This document shows, piece by piece, positions 30,898 through 36,825 of a DNA stretch of 36,825 bases. Positions within the stretch are counted from its first letter, which is position 1, and every line of letters begins with the position of its first letter. The stretch covers positions 1 to 36,825 of the forward strand of contig CAYSRC010000022.1 in assembly GCA_964433495.1 (NCBI GenBank), written 5' to 3'. This stretch comes from CAYSRC01 sp964433495. Its GTDB lineage: Bacteria > Bacillota > Clostridia > Oscillospirales > Ruminococcaceae. Made by a program: the position numbers and the translations under genes. Below the pieces are notes generated by a model, which searched no databases, was not told where the DNA came from, and worked only from the letters and a program-made list of their open reading frames with translations.

Positions 30898-32223
30898 TCA
30901 CCTGACGACCGCCTTCATCTGCTCGACCGTGTCCTCAAACGCAAACGATTCCTCGACCCGCTGGGTCAAAAACCCGTTGATTTGGGGCATGTGGTCAAGC
31001 GCCCTGTCCAAACGCGGGTTGGTGCCGCGCTTGTACGCGCCGATCGAGATGAGATCCTCGTTCTCTTGGTGCAGGGACATGAGGTTGCGAATCTCGTTCG
31101 CGGCGTCCTTCTGCTCCTGCGAGGCTATCTCGTTCATCAGTCGGCTGACGCTGCCGAGTATATCAATCGCAGGATAGTGGTTTTTTGCCGCTATCTTGCG
31201 CGATAAAACAATGTGTCCGTCGATAATGCCGCGGACGGTGTCCGCGATGGGCTCGTTGGTGTCGTCGCCCTCCACAAGCACCGTATAGATGCCGGTTATC
31301 GAGCCGCGCTCAAAGTTGCCCGAGCGCTCAAGAAGCTTCGGTAGCGCCGAATAGATCGACGGGGTGTACCCCCTTGCGATGGGCGCTTCGCCCGTGTTGA
31401 GCCCGATCTCCCGCTGTGCCATCGCAAAGCGGGTGAGCGAGTCCATCATGAGCAGCACGTCCTTGCCCTGCGCCTGAAAATACTCGGCGATCGAGGTCGC
31501 GGTCTGCGCGCATTTGAGGCGCATGAGCGCGGGCTGGTCGGACGTCGCGACAACGAGGATCGAGCGCTTGATGCCCTCCTCGCCGAGGTCGCGGTTGATA
31601 AACTCGACAACCTCGCGTCCGCGCTCGCCCACGAGGGCGATGACGTTGATGTCGGCCTTGACGTTTCGGGCGATCATGCCCATAAGCGTGCTCTTGCCGA
31701 CGCCGCTGCCCGCGAAGATGCCGATCCTTTGGCCCTTGCCGACGGTGAGCATGCCGTCGATCGCCTTGACGCCGAGCTCTATCGGCTCGCTTATCGGCGG
31801 GCGCTCCATCGGGTTGACGGGCTTTCCCGTGATCGAGACCGTCGAGTCCGCCTTGATGGGGCCCTTCCCGTCGATGGGCAGGCCCAGCGCGTCGACCGAG
31901 CGGCCGACCATGTCCCACCCGACGGGGACGTTGAGCTTGTCGCCGGTGTTGACGACCGAGCAGCCGTACCCCGCGCCCTCAAGCTCCTGATAGGGCATGA
32001 GGTACGCGACGTTTTCGTCGATGCCCACCACCTCGGACGTGACCTTTGCGCCCGACGCCGTGGTGATGAGGCAGATGTCGCCGATACTGCACGACAGGCC
32101 CGTCGCCTCGATAGACATGCCGACTATCTTGCGAATCCTGCCCTCGTGCGTGCACAAATCTGATATGTGAAGCTCGGTGAGCTTATCGGAAATATTGAGA
32201 AGACTGTCGATGGAAGCCGTCAT
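30898..32223 (-). CDS. fliI: Flagellar export ATPase FliI
   Basis: A 441-residue ATPase related to F1 beta, energising flagellar export at the cytoplasmic base. Walker A GSGVGKST is at residues 172-179, with the Walker B region LLMMDSLTRFAMAQRE and ARGYTPSIYSALPKLLERSG downstream. Full length. Start overlaps the fliH stop by four bases (ATGA), so the pair are translationally coupled. Confidence 0.97.
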   Translation of the reverse strand: MTASIDSLLNISDKLTELHISDLCTHEGRIRKIVGMSIEATGLSCSIGDICLITTASGAKVTSEVVGIDENVAYLMPYQELEGAGYGCSVVNTGDKLNVPVGWDMVGRSVDALGLPIDGKGPIKADSTVSITGKPVNPMERPPISEPIELGVKAIDGMLTVGKGQRIGIFAGSGVGKSTLMGMIARNVKADINVIALVGERGREVVEFINRDLGEEGIKRSILVVATSDQPALMRLKCAQTATSIAEYFQAQGKDVLLMMDSLTRFAMAQREIGLNTGEAPIARGYTPSIYSALPKLLERSGNFERGSITGIYTVLVEGDDTNEPIADTVRGIIDGHIVLSRKIAAKNHYPAIDILGSVSRLMNEIASQEQKDAANEIRNLMSLHQENEDLISIGAYKRGTNPRLDRALDHMPQINGFLTQRVEESFAFEDTVEQMKAVVR

Positions 32224-33101
32224 TCGACATAAAACACCCTTCGCAGGTTTTCTAACTGTGTCGAGATCGAGGCGTCGACAGCGCCCGTCTCGGTTGAGAT
32301 GCGCAGCAGCCCCTCCTCGCCCGCAGCGGGCGTTATCTCGACATTGTCTGTCCCGGCAAGATCCGTTTTGAGGGCGTCGGCAAGCTTTTCAAGCTTTGAC
32401 GAGATCTCTATGTTTATCCACGGCGCACCCTTCATGCGCTCGATTATCGAGTTCACAAGGGGCCTGAGCACCAGCTCGTCGCGCTCGATCTGCTCTGTCA
32501 AAATCTTTCCCGCTATCTCACATGCAAACTCGCTCAGCTTATCCGAATAGGTTTCAAAGTACTCGGCCTGGAGGTCGCGCATGGCGGCGATGTCGCTCTG
32601 CATCTCGCTCAGACTGCCGTTTATCTCGTCCCGCGCGCGCCTGAGCGCCTCGTCGCGCCCCTCGCCGTAGCCCTTGTTATAGGCCTCTTCGTACGCCGTG
32701 TCGTAAGCCTGTTTTTTGAGCTGCTCGGCCTCGGCCTCTGCGGCGTCGATGACCTCCTGCCGCAGACGGGCCTTCTCCTCCTCGGTGATCGCAGGAGGGG
32801 GCGGCGCGACGGGCTTTTGCTCGGGCTTGGGCTCGGCGGGCGCCGCCTTGGCTTCGTCCGGCCTCGCGTGCGCGGGCGAACCGTTGCCGGAGGGCGTTTG
32901 CACCGCCTTTTGCCCGTCGCCGTTGTCGGTGGGCGACGGCGGTTTATCCCCGCCGTCGGGCGGATTTGGGTTATCCGCCTTTTTGTTGTCCGTCAAGGGG
33001 ATCTCGGGGACGGCCGGGAAAACGGGCTTGTCGCCTATGTCGGGGATACGCACCGCACCCGTCGGCAGAAAGGGCGAGACGTTTTTAAAGATATCAGGCA
33101 A
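32220..33101 (-). CDS. fliH: Flagellar assembly protein FliH
   Basis: A 293-residue regulator of FliI that links the ATPase to the C ring. The C-terminal half (about 105-293) has the helical GYGEGRDEALRRARDE segment and the conserved FACEIAGKILTEQIERDE and LRRVFYVE regions of FliH. The N-terminal 20-103 is Pro/Asn/Lys-rich and probably disordered, longer than in typical FliH. The start appears to be TTG at 33101, with GGAGGAGGGG upstream and an eight-base overlap with fliG; no in-frame ATG is near. Confidence 0.9.
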   Translation of the reverse strand: MPDIFKNVSPFLPTGAVRIPDIGDKPVFPAVPEIPLTDNKKADNPNPPDGGDKPPSPTDNGDGQKAVQTPSGNGSPAHARPDEAKAAPAEPKPEQKPVAPPPPAITEEEKARLRQEVIDAAEAEAEQLKKQAYDTAYEEAYNKGYGEGRDEALRRARDEINGSLSEMQSDIAAMRDLQAEYFETYSDKLSEFACEIAGKILTEQIERDELVLRPLVNSIIERMKGAPWINIEISSKLEKLADALKTDLAGTDNVEITPAAGEEGLLRISTETGAVDASISTQLENLRRVFYVE

Positions 33102-34101
33102 TTATCTCGTCCCCTCCTCCGCGCGAGATGACGATTTCGCCCGTCTCTTCGAGGTGGCGTATGATGTTGACTATGCGCTGCTGAGCCTCCTCCACGTCGC
33201 GCATCCTGACATTGCGCAGGTACTCGATATCGGAAAGGATGTTCTCGCGCGCACGCGCGGACACGTTGTTGAGCAGAACCTCCTTGACCTCCTCGTTCGA
33301 CCCCTTGATGGCAACCGCGAGATCCTTGGAGTCGACGTCGCGCATGATGCGCTGGATGGTCATGTCGTCGAGCTTTGCGATATCCTCGAAGACGAACATC
33401 AGCTTGCGTATGTTCTCGGACAACTCGGGGTTGACCTTGTTGAGCTCGTCGAAGATGTGCTTCTCGGTTGCGCGGTCGGTGTGGTTGATGATGTCGGCAA
33501 CATAGTTTATGCCGCCTATCTCGGTCATGTCCACCTCGGCGACGGTCGAGAACCGCTTCTCGAGCACCCCCTCGACGATGTTGACCATCTCGGGCGAGAC
33601 GCTCTCAAGCGTCGCAATGCGCTTGATGACATCCATCTGCAGGGCGGGCGAAAGCTCGGAGATTATCTGCGACGCCTGCTCCGCCTTGGCGTAGGACAGG
33701 ATGAACGCGATTGTCTGCGGATGCTCGTTTTGAATCATCATCAAAAGGCTTTTGTAGTTGGCCTTTCGGATGAACTCAAACGCCATGGTCTGCATGGCCT
33801 GCGAGATGCGCTCCATATATGTGGCGGCGGTCTGCTCGCCGAACGCCTCTTCAAGGACGTCGCGGGCATAGATGACACCGCCCTCCGAAATGACCTTTTG
33901 GGTCACACAGAGACCGTAAAAGTCGTCCATGATGGCGGTGAGCTGCTCATCGGGGACCTTTTGAAGCTTCGCAACCTCCATAGAGAGCCGCTCGACTTCG
34001 TCGTTGGAAAGGTGCTTGTATACGGCGGCGGCGTTCTCGGTGCCCAGCGCGACGATAACCGTTGCGGCGCGCTGCAGGGGTGTGATTGAACTCGACGCCA
34101 T
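33094..34101 (-). CDS. fliG: Flagellar motor switch protein FliG
   Basis: A 335-residue rotor protein that joins the MS ring to the C ring and meets MotA. N-terminal ITPLQRAATVIVALG, the central EHPQTIAFILSYAKAEQA, and the C-terminal torque helix DVDSKDLAVAIKGSNEEVKE with charged residues are all present. GGGAGGATT precedes the ATG, four bases after the fliF stop. Confidence 0.97.
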   Translation of the reverse strand: MASSSITPLQRAATVIVALGTENAAAVYKHLSNDEVERLSMEVAKLQKVPDEQLTAIMDDFYGLCVTQKVISEGGVIYARDVLEEAFGEQTAATYMERISQAMQTMAFEFIRKANYKSLLMMIQNEHPQTIAFILSYAKAEQASQIISELSPALQMDVIKRIATLESVSPEMVNIVEGVLEKRFSTVAEVDMTEIGGINYVADIINHTDRATEKHIFDELNKVNPELSENIRKLMFVFEDIAKLDDMTIQRIMRDVDSKDLAVAIKGSNEEVKEVLLNNVSARARENILSDIEYLRNVRMRDVEEAQQRIVNIIRHLEETGEIVISRGGGDEIIA

Positions 34102-34105
34102 GTTG

Positions 34106-35731
34106 CTAATCCTCCCTCATCCAAACGCGCAGCAGGCTTGCCGTGATGTCGGGGTTCTGCTTTGCGAACTCGCGCACGGTGTCCATCATCTTCTTCTGCT
34201 TGGCCTCCTCCTCGCTCAGAACCGGCTCGGGCAGAGGCTCTGCGGCGGATGCTGCACGCGGGATGGCCGCAATGTCGCCGGCGTCGCCGGCCTTAGCTGC
34301 GGCGGCTGCCGCCCTTCTGCGCTTCTTTTTGCGCTTGCTGCCGACCGAAATGAGCACGATAATCAGGATGAGCAGCAGAAGCAGCAGGACGCCCGCTGCG
34401 ATGATGGCCCACAGGGGAAGCGTCTCGATAAACTCGATTACGTTAAATGTCTGGTTGTTTGCCGCGCTGTAGAACGACGCGACCGAAATCATCTCGGGCG
34501 CGATGTCCACGGCGTTGGAGATAAGGCTGATGAGCTCCTGCTCCTTTGCGGGGGTCATGTCGGGCTCGTCAACCAAAACGGACACCGTCGCTCTCTCGAG
34601 CTCGGCGTTGCCCTTTTCAATCTGTCTCTTGATATAGCCGTAGTAGTACTCAATCTCGCGGTTCCACCCGGTGATGCCGCCGTCCTCGGTCGGCTCGCGG
34701 TAGGCATAGTTGGGCAGATCGGTGTTGTCCTCCTCGCCCACGATCCCGCCTAACGACTCCTGCCCGTTGACATTGTAGCTCTCGGTTACCTTGCTCGGGT
34801 ACCCGTTGCCGTCGTCGTCGGTGAGGATGCGCATCTCTTCGCCGATCATCGTCTCGTAGTCAAGGGTGACCATGGCCACGGCGACAACGCCTTCCTGCCC
34901 GTAGCGCGGCTCGAGCAGACGCATGACGTTGTTCTCGATGCGGGTGCGGATCATCGACTCAAACTCAAGGTTCTGAACCTGGGTGAAATAGCTGTCCTGT
35001 GATGAAGAATAGTCGGTGTCGTCGACGCCGAACAGCTCGGTGCGCGTCAGCGCGTCGATGACCGTGACGTTTGCGGGCTCAAGCCGCGGCACGCTGGAGG
35101 CGACGAGGTTCTTGATTGCCGAGACCTGCTGTCCCGACAGGGTCACGCCCGTGCGCATGGTTAAAAGGACACTCGCCGTCGAAACCTGTGTGTCGGTGGC
35201 TGACTGCCATGCGTAGTTTTGGGTTGTGGGGATGGAAATGGTAACTATCGCGCTTCGGACGTCGGCCATGCTCGTGAGTGTGCCCTGCAGCCTGTCCTGA
35301 AGCTGATAGATTAAAACCTGTTTCTGTTCGGTCTCGGTCGCGGTGAGGCCGGTGTGCTCGGTGAAGATGTCGTATGCCAGCGCTGAGCTTGGGTAGCCCT
35401 GTGCGGCAAGCTGCAAAAGGCTTGTGTTGTAATCCTTCTTGGGGACAAGAATCTGGTTGTTTTCGTCGATGCGCGCATTTATGCCGAGGCCGCTGAGCGC
35501 CTCGTAAACCGATTCGGTTTCGCTGCTGCTGAGGTTGGAGTAAAGGGCGACGTAGGTTGAGCCGGTCATATACAGAGCAATCACAACCGCGAGGCAAACC
35601 GCCAGCACAGCAATGCCTATCTTGAGGTACTTCTTTTTTCTTTCGGCAGACAGCTCTTTGATAAAAGCCTTGATCTTTTCGACATTCGCCTTGACATCAA
35701 GCGTCTGCTTCAGTTTATCGCCCAACCGCAT
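34106..35731 (-). CDS. fliF: Flagellar MS-ring protein FliF
   Basis: A 541-residue membrane protein forming the MS ring, the base on which the flagellum is built. One membrane helix near residues 38-55, ring-building motifs (GYPSSALAYDIF, QDRLQGTLTSMADVRSA) follow, a second helix near 440-465 (WAIIAAGVLLLLLLILIIVL), and a cytoplasmic C-terminus for FliG binding. The start is ambiguous: ATG at 35731 lies only two to three bases after the AGGGGG core, and a TTG at 35725 has ideal spacing from the same site. First member after fliE, separated by about 130 bases. Confidence 0.94.
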   Translation of the reverse strand: MRLGDKLKQTLDVKANVEKIKAFIKELSAERKKKYLKIGIAVLAVCLAVVIALYMTGSTYVALYSNLSSSETESVYEALSGLGINARIDENNQILVPKKDYNTSLLQLAAQGYPSSALAYDIFTEHTGLTATETEQKQVLIYQLQDRLQGTLTSMADVRSAIVTISIPTTQNYAWQSATDTQVSTASVLLTMRTGVTLSGQQVSAIKNLVASSVPRLEPANVTVIDALTRTELFGVDDTDYSSSQDSYFTQVQNLEFESMIRTRIENNVMRLLEPRYGQEGVVAVAMVTLDYETMIGEEMRILTDDDGNGYPSKVTESYNVNGQESLGGIVGEEDNTDLPNYAYREPTEDGGITGWNREIEYYYGYIKRQIEKGNAELERATVSVLVDEPDMTPAKEQELISLISNAVDIAPEMISVASFYSAANNQTFNVIEFIETLPLWAIIAAGVLLLLLLILIIVLISVGSKRKKKRRRAAAAAAKAGDAGDIAAIPRAASAAEPLPEPVLSEEEAKQKKMMDTVREFAKQNPDITASLLRVWMRED

Positions 35732-35864
35732 CACCCCCTAACGAAACAAGTTTGCCGCCCGGCCTATGTGCGGGACGGCCGTTTCAAAAAATGACAATTG
35801 GGCAGACTGAACCCCTATCCGTCCGAACGGCGGCAAAAACCGCCCCGGCAACGGCAAAGGAACG

Positions 35865-36173
35865 TTAAATCTGCATCTGCATTATCTCTTTATAGGCGTT
35901 GACGGCCCGCGTCGCAACCTGAACCGTCACCTGGGTCAGCGCCTCGGCCTTGAGCATGTTTATCTGCGCCCCGGCGATGTTGTCAAGGTTGCCGAGCGCC
36001 AGCGCAACGCCGTCGTTGTGCACCGCCTCGTTGGCGCTTTCAATCTCTGCCATCGCCTGAGAAAAGATGCTTTTAAAAGAGCTCTCTTCTCCGGGCACGG
36101 TATCGTTGAGCTGCGGAAGCTGTCTGAGCTGAGCAGGATTTATCGCTGTGATTGTGCTGAGCTTATCGGTCAC
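35865..36173 (-). CDS. fliE: Flagellar MS ring-rod junction protein FliE
   Basis: A 102-residue rod-base protein linking the MS ring to the rod and needed for export gate function. FKSIFSQAMAEIESANEAVH and the C-terminal AGAQINMLKAEALTQVTVQV with TRAVNAYKEIMQMQI match FliE. I chose GTG at 36173 (VTDKLSTITA), which follows AGAGGAAG and gives the usual length; an in-frame TTG at 36197 is possible. It is the first gene of the operon; flgB and flgC, which normally precede it, are not in the 650 bases upstream. Confidence 0.9.
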   Translation of the reverse strand: MTDKLSTITAINPAQLRQLPQLNDTVPGEESSFKSIFSQAMAEIESANEAVHNDGVALALGNLDNIAGAQINMLKAEALTQVTVQVATRAVNAYKEIMQMQI

Positions 36174-36202
36174 GGATGCCACTTCCTCTCTATACAAATT
36201 TT

Positions 36203-36231
36203 ATTATAGCATGTCAATACCGCATCGTAAA
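36203..36231 (-). promoter_or_regulatory. SigA-type promoter of the flagellar operon
   Basis: On the minus strand TTTACG (36226-36231) is followed after 17 bases by a perfect TATAAT (36203-36208), about 30 bases before the fliE start. An alternative overlapping pair, TTGACA then TATAGA at 17 bases, would start transcription too close to the ribosome site. Confidence 0.7.
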
Positions 36232-36758
36232 GAGCTTTTTTGCTCACAGCAAAGCACGGAAATCGAAAAAAAGCGACCGGCATATCCGCAAAAAAACCGA
36301 GTTTTGCACAAAAAGATGTCTTTTTCGGCCGCTTTTACCTGCATTCGTTCCGAAAGAATTCTATTGCTTTTGGATATTATAGCGTATTTTTCTTTATTTT
36401 TAAAGGTCTTCGCCCATTTTCGATCTCTCTGAAATGCGAGATTTCTTTTTTCAAGCAGCGGTTAAAACTATTGATTTTTGACAATTAAATTGCGAATTGC
36501 GGCAAGTTTGACAATAATTCCATAAAATTCGGTGTAAATGCAATGATTTTTTGACTTTCGACGAAGCGGAAGTGAGGGGCCGCGAGGACGGCGCGCAGGT
36601 GCTTCCAAGATGCCGCGAGGATGCTGCGATCGGTTTTGAAATGCGTTTCGGTAAGTTTCGACGGCGTTGCGGCAGCGATGAAAAGGGAGATTTTCCCTTG
36701 AAGGCGTTGACGGCGGAACGGAACCCCTGCTGCAATTTATATTCGCAGCTCACACCTT
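36232..36758. other. AT-rich intergenic region upstream of the flagellar operon
   Basis: From about 36235 to 36560 the sequence is markedly AT-rich, with A and T tracts and two TTGACA hexamers on the plus strand (near 36478 and 36509) without good -10 partners. From about 36560 the composition returns to GC-rich. No open frame here looks coding by composition or by resemblance to a family. It may hold regulatory sites for the flagellar operon. Confidence 0.4.
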
Positions 36759-36825
36759 ACAATCCCTCCGTCGAGGCTTCGCCGCGCCGCCTGCCTTTAA
36801 ACACATCCTGCATACGCCCGCAGGG
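36759..36825 (+). repeat. Copy B of the intergenic repeat, cut by the window edge
   Basis: Begins ACAATCCCTCCGTC and matches 1688-1718 on the opposite strand with three differences. A 14-base insertion follows (GCCTGCCTTTAAAC-like), and then a CCTGC/GCAGG hairpin with loop ATACGCCC, against ATGCTCCC in copy A. The element continues past the window edge, so its full length is unknown. Similar 'ACAATCCCTCCGTC' intergenic units recur in related genomes as far as I recall, but I cannot check that here. Confidence 0.65.

Noticed and set aside
36451..36753. 100-codon minus-strand open frame near the right edge
   Set aside because: Crosses the AT-rich to GC-rich boundary, has no motif, and its composition (Ser/Arg/Lys-rich) looks non-coding. 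It abuts the repeat copy and is more likely intergenic.

Overview
This window looks like chromosome from a GC-rich, motile, anaerobic member of the Clostridia. An Oscillospirales-like lineage is my inference. The grounds are a class III glutamine synthetase, a T-box leader, a glutamate synthase split into three genes, a flagellar operon that includes flbD, fliY, cheC and cheD, and SigA-type promoters paired with strong AGGAGG-like ribosome binding sites. Apart from short AT-rich promoter regions the sequence is compositionally uniform. I found no tRNA, rRNA, CRISPR array, phage gene or transposase.

Layout. Positions 1-628 (minus) hold the N-terminal two thirds of a domain of phosphoglycerate kinase, cut by the window edge. 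Divergent from it is a small cysteine-rich C_GCAxxG_C_C protein (943-1434, plus). A 369-base intergenic stretch follows. It folds into nested hairpins and ends on the minus strand in an intrinsic terminator, so it is a candidate non-coding RNA. Next come a CoA-disulfide/persulfide reductase with a C-terminal rhodanese domain (1804-3498, plus) and its strong terminator. Positions 3908-12012 are a minus-strand nitrogen-assimilation block: asnB behind a T-box with an Asn specifier, glutamine synthetase III, and the three glutamate synthase genes (glutaminase domain, FMN/Fe-S domain, GXGXG domain). glnN and the glutamate synthase operon each have a near-consensus promoter followed almost at once by an intrinsic terminator hairpin, which suggests attenuation control.

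Positions 12013-36173 (minus) form one flagellar/chemotaxis operon of 27 genes: fliE-fliF-fliG-fliH-fliI-fliJ-fliK-flgD-(TIGR02530-like)-flgE-flbD-motA-motB-fliM-fliY-cheY-fliO-fliP-fliQ-fliR-flhB-flhA-fliA-flgF-flgG-cheC-cheD. Many junctions overlap by 1-8 bases and a SigA-like promoter precedes fliE. The operon encodes the MS ring, C ring, export gate and ATPase, hook and rod parts, stator, the flagellar sigma factor and the CheY-P removal enzymes. flgB/flgC, fliL, flhF/flhG and cheA/cheB/cheW are not in it.

The most unusual items are the structured element at 1487-1740, whose 5' part recurs in opposite orientation at the window's right edge (36759-36825); a T-box that appears to lack a terminator and may act on translation; the matched promoter-proximal attenuators of the nitrogen genes; and lineage-specific embellishments of flagellar proteins (Fn3-like domain on FlgD, Pro/Gln linker in FliY, 15-residue repeats on MotB).
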